Assembly (NCBI RefSeq): GCF_004770475.1
Contig: NZ_RQHK01000017.1
Location: 1,302,001-1,366,000 of the forward strand
From: Leptospira mtsangambouensis
GTDB lineage: Bacteria; Spirochaetota; Leptospiria; Leptospirales; Leptospiraceae
DNA length: 64,000 nt
Direction: 5' to 3'
In this document: positions 19,100-28,468 of the stretch, one piece after another
Layout: every line of letters begins with the position of its first letter
How positions within the stretch are numbered: the stretch's first letter is position 1
Position numbers and translations under genes: made by a program
The notes under the pieces: generated by a model
The model's input: only the letters and a program-made list of their open reading frames with translations
Database searches by the model: none
What the model was told of the DNA's origin: nothing

Positions 19100-19246
19100 G
19101 TTGACTCCCCAACCAAGTCCAAAAAATTGTTTTGGTGTTAGGATTTCGTCTGTACTTGGGTCCCAAATATCTTTTACAAATGCTTCTGCTGAAATTTCAG
19201 TTCCGTATGGGATTCCCCAAAAATTTTTATCTTCACCGTATGACAT
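19061..19246 (-). CDS. Small conserved protein, DUF5808-like
   Basis: 61 residues, soluble, beginning MSYGEDKNFWGIPYGTE and ending in a basic tail. The segment with DPSTDEILTPKQ followed by FGLGWGVNLH recalls the DUF5808 pattern (W-G-I-x-Y, DPR-x-F-V-P-K, G-x-G-W-x-x-N); this is a recalled resemblance, not a search result. A strong ribosome site (GCGAGGTGATTC) lies just before the ATG, which argues for translation. It is 26 bases downstream of carA on the same strand and may share its transcript. It overlaps the convergent DUF1574 gene by 39 bases. Confidence 0.65.
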   Translation of the reverse strand: MSYGEDKNFWGIPYGTEISAEAFVKDIWDPSTDEILTPKQFFGLGWGVNLHALGRRVGVIK

Positions 19247-19272
19247 GAATCACCTCGCTATTTAGCCAAATC

Positions 19273-20358
19273 TTACGATTTAGAGGATTCTACCATAGTA
19301 TAAAATTCTTGGAAATGGTAAGCGGAATCATGTGGGCCAGGGCAAGCTTCTGGATGGTACTGGACTGCCATCACAGGAAGGCCTTTGGTTTTTAGACCAG
19401 CAACCGTATGATCGAACAAATTGATCCTTGTGATTGGCATCTCACTTGTTGACTCACCAAGAACATGGAATCCATGGTTTTGGGATGTGATTTCAATTTT
19501 TCCAGTTTCTTCGTTTCGAACAGGGTGGTTTCCGCCGCGGTGACCAAACTTCAGTTTGGCTGTCTTTTTTCCGAGAGCCAAACCGATGATTTGGTGCCCT
19601 AAACAAATTCCAAACAGAGGCTTTTTTGCATCCATAATTGTTTTTGCAGAAGAAATGGCATAATCCAAAGGTGCAGGATCCCCTGGCCCATTGGATAAGA
19701 AAAAAGCATCAAATCCTTCTTTTAATAAGTCTTCTGCTTTGGTTTTGGCAGGGAATACATGAACGTTGAATCCTGCTGCGTCTAGAAGTTTGAGGATATT
19801 TCTTTTGATTCCGTAGTCATACACAGCAAGTTTAAATTTGCTAGGAGAGTGAGCACCAAATACATATGGTTTTTCACAAGTGACCACTTGAGCAAGGTCT
19901 TGTCCTTCCATGGAAGGTGCGTTTTTCACTGCTTCTAAAAAAGAATCTTCATAGGTTTCGCTAATAAAAATCCCACAAGACATTGCACCAGAGTTTCGAA
20001 TAATGCGTGTTAGTTTTCGTGTGTCTATTCCTTCGATTGCCGGAACTCCAAACCGAATCAGAAACTCACTCAGAGTTTCTTTGGATTGGAAGTTGGAAGG
20101 TCGTTTGACATATTCTTTGACAATCAGTCCAGAAGCCTGAATCTTATCCGATTCCATATCGTCTGGATTGATACCGTAGTTCCCGATCATGGGATAAGTG
20201 AGGGTCACGAGTTGGCCTTTGTAGGAAGGATCAGTGATGATTTCCTGATATCCCGCCATAGAGGTGTTAAAGACTACCTCACCAATCGAATTCTTATTTG
20301 CACCGAAGGATCGGCCCTTCATGACCGTTCCGTTTGCTAAAACCAAAAAAGCCTGCAT
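19273..20358 (-). CDS. carA: Carbamoyl-phosphate synthase small subunit
   Basis: The glutaminase subunit that supplies ammonia to CarB for pyrimidine and arginine synthesis. The N-terminal domain starts [19 protein letters not shown], and the class I amidotransferase domain has Cys252 (FGICLGHQ) and His335 in [12 protein letters not shown]. Length 361 is normal. I chose the ATG at 20358 because the family begins here; in-frame ATG 20367 and TTG 20397 lie upstream. CarB is not in the window. Confidence 0.95.
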   Translation of the reverse strand: MQAFLVLANGTVMKGRSFGANKNSIGEVVFNTSMAGYQEIITDPSYKGQLVTLTYPMIGNYGINPDDMESDKIQASGLIVKEYVKRPSNFQSKETLSEFLIRFGVPAIEGIDTRKLTRIIRNSGAMSCGIFISETYEDSFLEAVKNAPSMEGQDLAQVVTCEKPYVFGAHSPSKFKLAVYDYGIKRNILKLLDAAGFNVHVFPAKTKAEDLLKEGFDAFFLSNGPGDPAPLDYAISSAKTIMDAKKPLFGICLGHQIIGLALGKKTAKLKFGHRGGNHPVRNEETGKIEITSQNHGFHVLGESTSEMPITRINLFDHTVAGLKTKGLPVMAVQYHPEACPGPHDSAYHFQEFYTMVESSKS

Positions 20359-20404
20359 CCAGTCCATTCCAAAGAAATGGGCCCTAATGACGAACAAAAA
20401 TTCA

Positions 20405-20974
20405 TCAGTCTTTTCGGTAATAACGTTTTATCCGATCGTAATGGTAGTCTCCGTTGATTTCTACTGTTTGCATTTTTGAAAGTGCCTCTGCCATTTCCCT
20501 GGCAAGTCCAGGTTCAATGGTCAAATAGGAGCGTTTCCCCCTGACCAAATAAACGATTTGACCAGTTTCCCCATCGGCTTCAATGACCTGGCCTTGGATT
20601 CTTTTGGACTGAGGAGAAGGGGAACTAACAGAAACTTGGTATTTCTGGAAAATATGAAGCCGGCCAACACATAACCAAACATCGGAGGTGGGCGAAAGTT
20701 GTGTTGCCTTTCCTTCAATATGGCGTTTTTCGAACGGTTGGTTTCCGAGACCAAGCCTCATGGTTTCTGCATCACAATGGATGGTTTTTTCTCGGAGGTT
20801 GGTTTGGTCGAGGAATCGGAACTGTGGATCTTCACCAGATGCTTCCCAATGCACCAATTCGCCTGAAAAACGAATCACCTTTCGTTCCAATCCAAACCGT
20901 TCGGTCGAAAACAGAACAAAAAGCAAGAACAATCTGCAAATAAGGAAAACTTGTTTAGACGGCATTAGACTCAT
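20405..20974 (-). CDS. Exported protein of unknown function
   Basis: About 189 residues. The N-terminus ([19 protein letters not shown]) is a signal peptide or anchor; the rest is polar and beta-rich ([34 protein letters not shown]). The alternation of short strands around a cysteine-containing [10 protein letters not shown] segment recalls LptA/OstA-like repeats, but this is weak and I assign no function. Possible ATG starts are 20974 and 20965; the frame is open to 20995. It lies 46 bases before carA on the same strand and shares its upstream region with ompL1. Confidence 0.6.
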   Translation of the reverse strand: MSLMPSKQVFLICRLFLLFVLFSTERFGLERKVIRFSGELVHWEASGEDPQFRFLDQTNLREKTIHCDAETMRLGLGNQPFEKRHIEGKATQLSPTSDVWLCVGRLHIFQKYQVSVSSPSPQSKRIQGQVIEADGETGQIVYLVRGKRSYLTIEPGLAREMAEALSKMQTVEINGDYHYDRIKRYYRKD

Positions 20975-21023
20975 TCGATTTACCACATTTAACACAATTT
21001 TCGTTTAAATTTAACAATTTTAT

Positions 21024-21052
21024 TTGACAAATCCTAGAAGAACGACTAGTTT
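21024..21052 (+). promoter_or_regulatory. Promoter of ompL1
   Basis: A perfect -35 TTGACA (21024-21029), a 17-bp spacer and TAGTTT (21047-21052) precede the porin gene and imply an untranslated leader of about 90 bases. The consensus -35 fits an abundant outer-membrane protein. Confidence 0.55.
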
Positions 21053-21150
21053 CATTGCAATTGTCGGTATGAACGACTGCTCACTTGCATTCGTTTGTCC
21101 ACAGGTACGAAAAAAATTCAGGAAACAACTCACTAAGGAGTAATCATCGC

Positions 21151-22053
21151 ATGCTGAAATCTCTACGTTTTGGAATGATGGGGTTCTTACTTTTGTGCTT
21201 AGCTGGTAGCTTAAGCGCACAAACAGGTCCTCGTTCTTATTTTATGATCGGTCTTGGAGCTCAATTTGACCTTGCTCAACTCGGTGGAACCATCACAAAA
21301 GATGGTCTCGATTCTGGTCAACCTAGACTCCGTGCAGACGGAACCGCTTACGGAACACCACAAAAAGCAATCTACGCTGAAAACACTCTCATCAGTTTGA
21401 AAAGAACAACTGGTGGTGCAATCGGTGCAAAAACAAACGGAGCTATGGTGGGTGGTAACATCAACGTAGGTTACGAAAAAGAAGGGGTTTTTGGAATCAA
21501 TAGCCTTTTCTGGAGAATCAACGTAAACTATACTACCAAAATCGCTGGTGGTGATACATCTTCAACTGTAATGGGTTACAAATGGTTAGACCAAGAATGG
21601 TCTTATACTGCTTGGACTGTTCCTACTTACCTAGGAATCAAACTTTACAACGCTGCTAACGACACTGCTGTTTACGTTGGTGCTGGTGTGAACTACTTCC
21701 AAGGATGGTGGGGAGTTTCTGGAACAATCAACAACCCTGGACTTCAAACTTTTGCTCCGGGAGTTCTTGGACCTGGTGGTTCTTTACTTGGTGACGCTCC
21801 TACTTCTGGAATCCACAAAGAAAACGTACGTTTTGGTGCTAGCGGAATCGGCTTAAACTGGTTAGTGGGTGCACAAACAAAAATCACTGACAAAGGTCAC
21901 CTTTTCTTCGAATTGGAAACGATCCTTTCTGCAGGAATGGGAGTTGGTGGTGTTGCTTCACTTGGTGGTGCTTCTGCTCTTGCTCCTTGGGTTGCATACC
22001 CAGTGGTTATCGGTGGACAAACTTACCGCGTAGGTTACAAAATCGAAATCTAA
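21151..22053 (+). CDS. ompL1: OmpL1-family outer-membrane porin
   Basis: 300 residues from ATG 21151, with AAGGAG 10 bases upstream. A signal peptide ends at SLSAQ; the mature protein is rich in alternating, aromatic-ended strands and ends YRVGYKIEI, a typical barrel end. Segments such as DLAQLGGTITKDGLDSG, RTTGGAIGAKTNGAMVGGN, HLFFELETILSAG and YPVVIGGQTYR match what I remember of leptospiral OmpL1, a trimeric porin exposed at the surface. Loops differ from pathogen OmpL1 and lack its cysteine-bearing insertion, as far as memory allows. It is monocistronic, with its own promoter and terminator. Confidence 0.85.
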   Translation: MLKSLRFGMMGFLLLCLAGSLSAQTGPRSYFMIGLGAQFDLAQLGGTITKDGLDSGQPRLRADGTAYGTPQKAIYAENTLISLKRTTGGAIGAKTNGAMVGGNINVGYEKEGVFGINSLFWRINVNYTTKIAGGDTSSTVMGYKWLDQEWSYTAWTVPTYLGIKLYNAANDTAVYVGAGVNYFQGWWGVSGTINNPGLQTFAPGVLGPGGSLLGDAPTSGIHKENVRFGASGIGLNWLVGAQTKITDKGHLFFELETILSAGMGVGGVASLGGASALAPWVAYPVVIGGQTYRVGYKIEI

Positions 22054-22111
22054 TCAGTCATTTACTGATTTTATCAAAAGCCGGTGTTGGATTCCAACCC
22101 CGGCTTTTTTT
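22050..22111 (+). terminator. Double hairpin terminator after ompL1
   Basis: Two hairpins follow the stop: AATCAGT/ACTGATT with a 5-base loop near 22053-22071, and AAAGCCGG/CCGGCTTT (22077-22106) followed by seven T. The second is a standard intrinsic terminator. Its T run touches the stop codon of the convergent phhB gene. Confidence 0.85.
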
Positions 22112-22406
22112 ATTTCATGAGTAAGGTGATAAATTCTTTATCTTTCGTGGTAAGAGAATTTGTTTCGTGAGTAAACAACTGCAATCGAAGTCTGTTGTAT
22201 ACATTCCAAATTTCTGCATGGTGGTCAATTGATTCAGAAACCAAGGCTACTTTTGTAATAAACGAAAAGGCTTCTGTGAAATTACGAAATTCTTTTTCCA
22301 TTTTTAAGAAAGGAATCCCATCTTTTGTATCAAGTTCCCATTCTTTGTAGGTATCTAAGAGACTTTCAATTTCCTTTTCAGAAAGATTCGTTGGTTTTTC
22401 TCTCAT
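22110..22406 (-). CDS. phhB: Pterin-4a-carbinolamine dehydratase
   Basis: 98 residues of the PCD/DCoH family, which dehydrates 4a-hydroxy-tetrahydropterin to recycle the cofactor. The active-site block is DHHAEIWNVYNRLRLQL, with the paired histidines and the conserved W-x-x-V-Y-N; THETNSLTTKDKEF gives the third His and the closing helix. No aromatic amino acid hydroxylase is nearby, so it may act in folate or molybdopterin-related recycling. Its ATG overlaps the stop of the EamA gene (ATGA), so it is translationally coupled. Confidence 0.9.
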   Translation of the reverse strand: MREKPTNLSEKEIESLLDTYKEWELDTKDGIPFLKMEKEFRNFTEAFSFITKVALVSESIDHHAEIWNVYNRLRLQLFTHETNSLTTKDKEFITLLMK

Positions 22407-23290
22407 GGTTTCCCCTTCCGTTTATGAAAAACAATTAAATAAAGTCCAAGTAGAATCACTCCTCCTCCAACTAACTTTTGCAAGTCTAATGGTTCATTCA
22501 TAAAGAAAATCCCAACAAACATTAAAAAAATTGGTTCAATTAGTAATGTTGCATTGAGTTTGCTAATCGGTAAAAAATTATGCGCTTCAAAATAAAAAGC
22601 TCTACCTAAAAAATAACCTAATAACGAAAAAAATCCTAGCATAACAATGATTGGCAACTTAGGAATTAAAAAAGAACCAATACTTAACGAATATAAAAAG
22701 AAAAACACACATAACAAAAACAATCGCAAATAAGCATACTCGAGGCCAAGAATCTCGGGAATGTATTTTTTGATCATATAGCTTTGGATAGCAAATAAAA
22801 ATGCGCTAATCAAAATACAAAACGCAGATAAAAGATTAATCTGACCTTCTAAAGTGGAAATTAAATAAATTCCAACCATCGCCAGTACAATGCCAAATAC
22901 TTCGCGATCTTTAAAACGTTCTCCTAAAAACACAACACCCAAAATCACATTGTATAAAACCGTTGTTTTGATGAGGATTGCCGCGGGACCAAGATCGGTT
23001 TGTTTGAGTGCATAATAATACAAAACAATTCCCATCGCATTGGAAAAGGTACCAAGGAGTAAAACCAAACCGTCTCTTTGGATTGTGAGGATTACTTTTT
23101 TTCTTCGTTTAGAAGAACTCAGAAAAAATGGTGTGACCGCTAAAAAAGCAAATCCAACTCCAAATAAAGCTGCCATTTCCGGAGCCAAATTGTATCTACG
23201 AAAAAGTTCTTTAAAACCAATTACTTCGAAAGCAAAGAATACTCCCGTTAGGAAGACAAAAAAATATCCCTTTTTTTCGTTACCAGTCAA
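22403..23290 (-). CDS. EamA/DMT-family transporter
   Basis: 295 residues with ten membrane helices in two five-helix EamA repeats: the first ends near MVGIYLIST, the second near [10 protein letters not shown]. Signs of the family are [20 protein letters not shown] at the end of helices 3-4 and FLGERF after helix 4. Such proteins move small metabolites or amino acids across the inner membrane; the substrate is not readable. It overlaps ung by 11 bases and phhB by 4. Confidence 0.85.
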   Translation of the reverse strand: MTGNEKKGYFFVFLTGVFFAFEVIGFKELFRRYNLAPEMAALFGVGFAFLAVTPFFLSSSKRRKKVILTIQRDGLVLLLGTFSNAMGIVLYYYALKQTDLGPAAILIKTTVLYNVILGVVFLGERFKDREVFGIVLAMVGIYLISTLEGQINLLSAFCILISAFLFAIQSYMIKKYIPEILGLEYAYLRLFLLCVFFFLYSLSIGSFLIPKLPIIVMLGFFSLLGYFLGRAFYFEAHNFLPISKLNATLLIEPIFLMFVGIFFMNEPLDLQKLVGGGVILLGLYLIVFHKRKGKP

Positions 23291-23945
23291 TGGGTTCTTT
23301 TCCTTGTGAATGTAAATACTCGTTTGTTTTGGAAAAATGTTTGTTTCCTAAAAATCCTCTGTAGGCAGAGAGAGGAGAAGGATGCGCCGATTTTAAAATC
23401 AAATGTTTGTTTGGTGGGATTAAAATTTCTTTTTTCTGCGCGAAGGATCCCCATAATAAAAATACAATATTGGATTTTTTCTCAGCAAGGATTTTGATCG
23501 CAGCATCCGTAAATTCTTCCCAACCTTTATTTTGGTGAGAACCTGCCTTGTCTTTTTGTACAGTCAGAGTGGCATTCAGAAGAAGAACACCTTGGTTTGC
23601 CCAATGAGTTAAGTTTCCTGATTTAGGAATGGGTTTTTGCAAATCATCCGCGATTTCTTTAAAGATATTTTGTAAGGATGGTGGGAAGGGAACTCCGTCA
23701 TTGACGGAAAAACAAAGTCCATGTGCTTGCCCAGGGCCATGGTAAGGATCTTGGCCAAGGATCACCACTTTGACTTTGTCAAAAGGACAAGAATCAAATG
23801 CATTGAAGATTAATTTTGCCGGAGGAAATACAGTAGAAGATTTATATTGATCTCTTACCCACTCGCGTAAGTTGGAAAAATAAGGTTTTTCAAATTCATC
23901 TCTCAGGACTTCTTTCCATCCCGACTCAATTTGTACGTCTTTCAT
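23280..23945 (-). CDS. ung: Uracil-DNA glycosylase, family 1
   Basis: 221 residues. The water-activating motif [14 protein letters not shown] has Asp66, and the DNA-intercalation motif [11 protein letters not shown] has His188, equivalent to Asp64 and His187 of E. coli. It removes uracil from DNA for base-excision repair. I chose ATG 23945 because GGAGGG lies six bases upstream; the frame is open to 24002. The start lies within the 3' end of the methyltransferase gene (20-base overlap). Confidence 0.96.
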   Translation of the reverse strand: MKDVQIESGWKEVLRDEFEKPYFSNLREWVRDQYKSSTVFPPAKLIFNAFDSCPFDKVKVVILGQDPYHGPGQAHGLCFSVNDGVPFPPSLQNIFKEIADDLQKPIPKSGNLTHWANQGVLLLNATLTVQKDKAGSHQNKGWEEFTDAAIKILAEKKSNIVFLLWGSFAQKKEILIPPNKHLILKSAHPSPLSAYRGFLGNKHFSKTNEYLHSQGKEPIDW

Positions 23946-25140
23946 TTTTTCCCTCCGAATGAAAGTATAATACTCGTAAGTCGATTCCTCCATGAGTGAC
24001 ATGAATCGTTTTTTTTGAAAAACTTCGAAGTTCCCTCATACAATCACTCCATTTTTCTTCCGTAGGACAAAGGATAAAACCAATGAGTTTGGGATGATTT
24101 TTTGTGAGTTTTAAAAGTTCTTCTAAACGTTTTCCAATCTTGGAATAAAGTTTTTCTTCGGGTCCAGTTCTTTCGTGTTTGCGGAGTCCGTAAGGCGGGT
24201 TCAAAGGCAAAAAGTAATGAGAAAATTCTGAACTTCCCTCCGGTAAAACAGGAAAGGTTCTTAAAAAATCAGAAATACTATGATCCCAATCTGAAATTTG
24301 GATTATTTTTCTCCAACGCCTGAACTCTTCTGACCAATAACTCTCTAAAGCTGGGTCTGTATCTTGGATGACAATGGGAGTGGATTCAAAAGCTTTTGTT
24401 GATAGTTGTTCTTTTTGTTTCCTTTTGAAATGTTCGAAAGATTTTTCGGGAAACAAATTGAGTTTAAAAAATATAAAATCCCTTGGTAAAGAAAGAAGAG
24501 AAATGTTTTCTTCCTGTAACGCCCATTCGGTGGCAAAAGTCAATGTGCCTGCAAACGGAATATACAAAGCATCAATTTCTTTTTTAGAAACTAGAAAGAT
24601 TTCAAAACATTGTTGGATTAGAATCTGGCTTAAGTCTTCTGGGATAGGAGCACTGGTTGGAAAATTGGCTTTGATTCCTCTTTTGTATCCTGGTTCTCCA
24701 AGTACAGAAAGAGATACAGTAATTTCATCTTCAAAATAACTGATATGTAAATTTTCTTTAATTTCATAAAACTTTGTATTTGAATCAGAAAACAATGGTT
24801 TAGCGATTGTAACAGCTTCTGTTAGGATTCTATCCCATTCTTCTTCCCTAACCTCCGAAGACTTGTCCCAGTCTTTGGTGCGTCCAATGACTAGTCGAAC
24901 ATCTCTTAAAAAAAGACCATTAAACAGGAGATAGGCGATTTGATGAGAGTTTGTGTTTTCTAGTTTTATTTTTTCAGAAAAAACGCGTATGTTGGGTTCA
25001 GGTTGGTTGGGTAAGGGAACAGAATTTAAGATCTCTTTTATTTTTTCACCCACCCAAGAGGCAGTTCCAGGAGAAAAATACACCTCCCAACTTAGGGCAG
25101 TTCCGTTTTGTGGTTTGCGGATTCTAAATTTCCAATTCAT
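23926..25140 (-). CDS. RlmL-like 23S rRNA methyltransferase (THUMP/UPF0020)
   Basis: 404 residues. The N-terminal part fits a ferredoxin-like plus THUMP RNA-binding module ([18 protein letters not shown]); the C-terminal methyltransferase domain has [19 protein letters not shown] in place of the family's motif I (usually D-P-x-C-G-S-G-T) and the catalytic NPPYG at [12 protein letters not shown]. The family puts N2-methyl on a guanine of 23S rRNA (RlmL/RlmK, YpsC). Motif I is altered (PFAGT), which is common in RlmL relatives. The start follows AAGGAAAAG. First gene of a four-gene overlapping set with ung, the EamA gene and phhB. Confidence 0.8.
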   Translation of the reverse strand: MNWKFRIRKPQNGTALSWEVYFSPGTASWVGEKIKEILNSVPLPNQPEPNIRVFSEKIKLENTNSHQIAYLLFNGLFLRDVRLVIGRTKDWDKSSEVREEEWDRILTEAVTIAKPLFSDSNTKFYEIKENLHISYFEDEITVSLSVLGEPGYKRGIKANFPTSAPIPEDLSQILIQQCFEIFLVSKKEIDALYIPFAGTLTFATEWALQEENISLLSLPRDFIFFKLNLFPEKSFEHFKRKQKEQLSTKAFESTPIVIQDTDPALESYWSEEFRRWRKIIQISDWDHSISDFLRTFPVLPEGSSEFSHYFLPLNPPYGLRKHERTGPEEKLYSKIGKRLEELLKLTKNHPKLIGFILCPTEEKWSDCMRELRSFSKKTIHVTHGGIDLRVLYFHSEGKNERRTN

Positions 25141-25184
25141 CTTTTCCTTGCTCTGGACCTTTCGTTCGAAACATTGTCTTCTAT

Positions 25185-26099
25185 ATGTCCAGGATCTTCA
25201 CTCCGGAACTCTTTTTGGTGATTGCCGCCATTCTTTGGGGTGGAACCTTTGTGGTCATCAAACTTGCACTGGATTCGGTGCCTCCCTTCTTATTTTTAGC
25301 GGTTCGATTTTGGCTCGCTGGAATCATTACATTGTTTCTTTACCGAAAGACTTTATTCTCCAAGGAAAACCGTCGGTGGGACTACATTCTACCGGCTTTT
25401 TTTGTGGCATGTTCGGCTCTTTTGGGTTATGCCTTCCAAACCATCGGCCTTGTTTATACCACTGCCACGCAGTCTGGATTTATGACAGGAGCTTATGTTG
25501 TATTTGTTCCTTTGCTTCAAATTGCCATTGAACGTCGTCTGCCATCAGGACGAACTTGGGTTGCGGTTTTAATTGTAGTGATAGGGCTTTTTATGATTTC
25601 ACAAAATGGGAAATCTTATGATGAAATTCTTGGGTCTATGGAATTTGGATTTGGTGATGGACTCACTCTCATTGGTGCTTTTTTCTTTGCGACTTATATT
25701 ATACTCATTGATATTTTTAGTAAAAAAATTCCGACACAAATCCTTGTATCTTTTGAAATCCTTTTGATTGCGATTGTATCCACTACTTTGTTTCCAGTGG
25801 AATCAGTTTTTCTAAAACAAAAAATATCGGTTCAGTTTGATATGAAATTTTGGATTGGAATATTTTACACATCCGTTTTTGCTACGATTTTTACAACCCA
25901 GATCCAAGCTAGATACCAGAAGGCAGTTCCCCCAGCGAGGGCAGGTTTACTCTATAGTTTGGAGCCTGTATTTTCCTTCTTTCTCGCTTATTTAGTATTA
26001 GGTGAAAGGCTAGGTACTGTCGGAGCTATCGGTTCAGGCCTTACTCTTTTTGGAATTGTATTTTCTGAATTAGGAAAGTGGAACCAAAGAGAAGAATAA
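25185..26099 (+). CDS. EamA/DMT-family transporter
   Basis: 304 residues with ten membrane helices in two EamA repeats. Characteristic stretches are LWGGTFVVIKLALDSVPPFL in helix 1, RFWLAG in helix 2, YTTATQSGFMTGAYVVFVP, and the second-repeat end RAGLLYSLEPVFSFFLAYLVLGERL. This is the RhaT/YdcZ-like metabolite exporter group; the substrate is unknown. It is not similar enough to the 22403-23290 protein to be a recent duplicate. A terminator follows. Confidence 0.88.
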   Translation: MSRIFTPELFLVIAAILWGGTFVVIKLALDSVPPFLFLAVRFWLAGIITLFLYRKTLFSKENRRWDYILPAFFVACSALLGYAFQTIGLVYTTATQSGFMTGAYVVFVPLLQIAIERRLPSGRTWVAVLIVVIGLFMISQNGKSYDEILGSMEFGFGDGLTLIGAFFFATYIILIDIFSKKIPTQILVSFEILLIAIVSTTLFPVESVFLKQKISVQFDMKFWIGIFYTSVFATIFTTQIQARYQKAVPPARAGLLYSLEPVFSFFLAYLVLGERLGTVGAIGSGLTLFGIVFSELGKWNQREE

Positions 26100-26136
26100 C
26101 GAACCATAACGTGTTTTCGCTATGGTTCGTTTTGTT
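26098..26136. terminator. Hairpin terminator between convergent genes
   Basis: AACGAACCATA (26098-26108) and TATGGTTCGTT (26121-26131) pair perfectly around a 12-base loop and are followed by TTGTTT. It sits between the convergent EamA and AI-2E genes and may serve both. Confidence 0.75.
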
Positions 26137-26139
26137 TAA

Positions 26140-27198
26140 TCAAATGATTTGGTGTTCTTTGAGTGCGTGATAAAGAATTCCAATTGTTACTTTGAGAATG
26201 GACAAAACTGGAATTGCAAGTAACATCCCAAAGATCCCGAAAAAGTTTCCCCCAACTGCAATGCCAATGAGTATCGCAAGAGGATGGAGAGAAACCGCAT
26301 TGGCAATGACTACCGGTTGTACGATTGCGTTGTCTACTAGTTGAGCAACCACCACAACAGAAGCAATGGATCCAATCGATGGAGACATCTCAGGGAAAAG
26401 AATGGAAAATAAAATGGGTGGAACAGCTCCCACAAGAGGCCCTAAGTAAGGAATGGAATTGGCAACACCCAAAAACACTCCAAAGAGAATAAAAAACTTA
26501 ACTCCAACAATATAAAAACCAATCGAAGCAACGATTGCCATAATTCCGCATTGGATGACTAAACTTTTTAAGTAACTAGTAATCTGTTGGTTCATTCGAT
26601 AAAAAACCATTAGAAACATTTCAAAAAAACGATTGGGGATAAAACTAATCACTGTTTTATAAATTAGGTTTGCATCCAATAATAAAAAGAAACTGATAAT
26701 GGGGATGATGATCATCCAACTAATGAACGTGGGAATCATCACAACAAGACTACGTAAAAATTCTTCTAAGTTGGAAGTAGCCATTTTTGCAACTTCTTCT
26801 GGGTGAATGATCTTTTTCCATAACTCAGGGTTTTGTGAGACTACTGGAAGTTTATTAAAATCTAATAATTGAAAATTGGGATCATCCATTTTGACAGACC
26901 ATTCGGAGACAATGGGTTGTGCCTTTTCAAAAAGATTTGGCAGATAAAATGCCAAAAACCAATAAGCACCGGCGATTAAAAACGTGAATATAACTATAAT
27001 TGTAATCGCTCTGTGAACTCCTCTCGATTCGAAGTAGTCTACGATACCATGAAAGATGTAAAAATGGATTCCTGAAATCAAAAGTGGAATCGCTAAGAAC
27101 TTTACTCCAACAACTCCAATTAATATGGTAAGTGCAATCAGGCCAAAAAACGCAGTCCGTAAAATAAAAGAGGATATATTAAATTCTTTTAGATTCAT
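26140..27198 (-). CDS. AI-2E family permease (PerM/YdiK-like)
   Basis: 352 residues. Three N-terminal membrane helices, an extracellular stretch of about 100 residues (NLFEKAQPIVSEWSVK onward), then five more helices with the family's signature near GVANSIPYLGPLVGAVPPIL and PLAILIGIAVGGNFFGIFGMLLAIP. Members export autoinducer-2, sodium or unknown solutes. The ATG overlaps the stop of the cNMP-binding gene (ATGA), so both are coupled. Confidence 0.88.
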   Translation of the reverse strand: MNLKEFNISSFILRTAFFGLIALTILIGVVGVKFLAIPLLISGIHFYIFHGIVDYFESRGVHRAITIIVIFTFLIAGAYWFLAFYLPNLFEKAQPIVSEWSVKMDDPNFQLLDFNKLPVVSQNPELWKKIIHPEEVAKMATSNLEEFLRSLVVMIPTFISWMIIIPIISFFLLLDANLIYKTVISFIPNRFFEMFLMVFYRMNQQITSYLKSLVIQCGIMAIVASIGFYIVGVKFFILFGVFLGVANSIPYLGPLVGAVPPILFSILFPEMSPSIGSIASVVVVAQLVDNAIVQPVVIANAVSLHPLAILIGIAVGGNFFGIFGMLLAIPVLSILKVTIGILYHALKEHQII

Positions 27199-27716
27199 TT
27201 TGTTTTATTTTTTTTGCTTTTGAAGTAAGCTGCTTCTAGTGTATCGTTTGTTTTGCGGAGTCTGTCAGCAATGATCGATGCAAAACTTAATAGCAGATCG
27301 TTTCCTACCCTTGGTTTCGTTTCTAATAGTGTTTTTAGTTCAGGTTGAAAAAAACCAAGTAGGATAGAATCAACAAGTGCCACGGCAGTTGCAGATCTTG
27401 GAAAATCTTGGAATAGTGCGAGTTCCCCAAAAAAAGCACCTTTTTCAAGTTCGGCGAGCTTTAGAGTAACTCCTTCTCTTTCTGAAAAAATTTCCACCTT
27501 TCCTTGTAAGATGAGATACACTCCTGTTCCTGCTTGGCCTTGGTAAAAAATAGTTTCACCTGCATAATACTTGCGTTTGTGGATGAGCCTTGCAACTTCT
27601 CGTAATGTCCGACGAGACATTCCTTCAAAGATAGCTGTTTCACGTAAAAAATGTGAAATCTCCGTAATCGGGTTTTCATCGCGTTTGAGAATGGATTTCC
27701 AAAGGGGAAGTTGCAT
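27195..27716 (-). CDS. Cyclic nucleotide-binding domain protein
   Basis: 173 residues, no DNA-binding or catalytic domain. Residues about 20-140 form a cNMP-binding beta-roll: AGETIFYQGQAGTGVYLILQGKVEIF and the phosphate-binding cassette GAFFGELALFQDFPRSATAVAL, with the Gly-Glu and Arg that bind cyclic phosphate. A basic helical tail ends KSKKNKTK. It may be a soluble regulator of the coupled downstream permease; that is inference from the four-base overlap. Confidence 0.85.
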   Translation of the reverse strand: MQLPLWKSILKRDENPITEISHFLRETAIFEGMSRRTLREVARLIHKRKYYAGETIFYQGQAGTGVYLILQGKVEIFSEREGVTLKLAELEKGAFFGELALFQDFPRSATAVALVDSILLGFFQPELKTLLETKPRVGNDLLLSFASIIADRLRKTNDTLEAAYFKSKKNKTK

Positions 27717-27775
27717 AGGGCCTCTTCTGTATAAATCGGATAGACGGGGTCAAGAATTGATAAAACTTGATCCGT

Positions 27776-28468
27776 ATGGGCCAAGCTTTTTACGTTGCGG
27801 GGACAGGGACAGATGTCGGAAAAACTTTTTTCTCCTGCCTTTTTATGGCAAAATACGCAGAAACATATGGTTTTCGCTATTGGAAGCCCATCCAAACTGG
27901 TGCGGTTAGTGCTGGTGATACAGAATTGGTGCAGAAAACCACAAGTCTACCGGATTCCTATTTTCTAAAACCTGTGTACGAATTCCAAACACCCGCAAGT
28001 CCACATTATGCCTCCAAACAGGAAGGAAAAATATTAGATCCCAAGTTCCTTCTCGCGGCACTTGCCAAAGAAAGAAAAACCAATACCCTTGTCGAAGGGG
28101 CAGGTGGGGTTTTTGTTCCTTGGACCGATGACTACTTAACCATCAAAGGAATTGGAGAAAGTAACCTTCCAGTTGTGGTGATTGGATCCACTGAACTTGG
28201 CACTATCAATCATACCTTACTTACTTTGGATGCACTTACCAGTCGCTTTGTTGCGGTTCTTGGATTTTATTTAGTGGGCCCAGAAAATTCCTTACAAACC
28301 GATAACGCAGAAACTATACAGAGGTTAGGTGGTGCACCTTGTTTAGGCATTACCAATTTTCCGGAACAAAAGTTATCACCGGTTGATTTTATTTCTTTTG
28401 CAAACAAAGAGTTTGATGCCAATCGGAATGTCATTGATACCTTACTCAATCCAGACGATGAAATATAA
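27776..28468 (+). CDS. bioD: Dethiobiotin synthetase
   Basis: 230 residues. BioD makes dethiobiotin from diaminopelargonic acid, CO2 and ATP in the cytoplasm. The P-loop AGTGTDVGKT has Lys16, YWKPIQTG holds the next conserved Lys, and VEGAGGVFVPW is the phosphate-binding motif II. I chose ATG 27776; a TTG three codons earlier is possible and no strong ribosome site is seen. It overlaps bioA by 11 bases. Confidence 0.94.
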   Translation: MGQAFYVAGTGTDVGKTFFSCLFMAKYAETYGFRYWKPIQTGAVSAGDTELVQKTTSLPDSYFLKPVYEFQTPASPHYASKQEGKILDPKFLLAALAKERKTNTLVEGAGGVFVPWTDDYLTIKGIGESNLPVVVIGSTELGTINHTLLTLDALTSRFVAVLGFYLVGPENSLQTDNAETIQRLGGAPCLGITNFPEQKLSPVDFISFANKEFDANRNVIDTLLNPDDEI

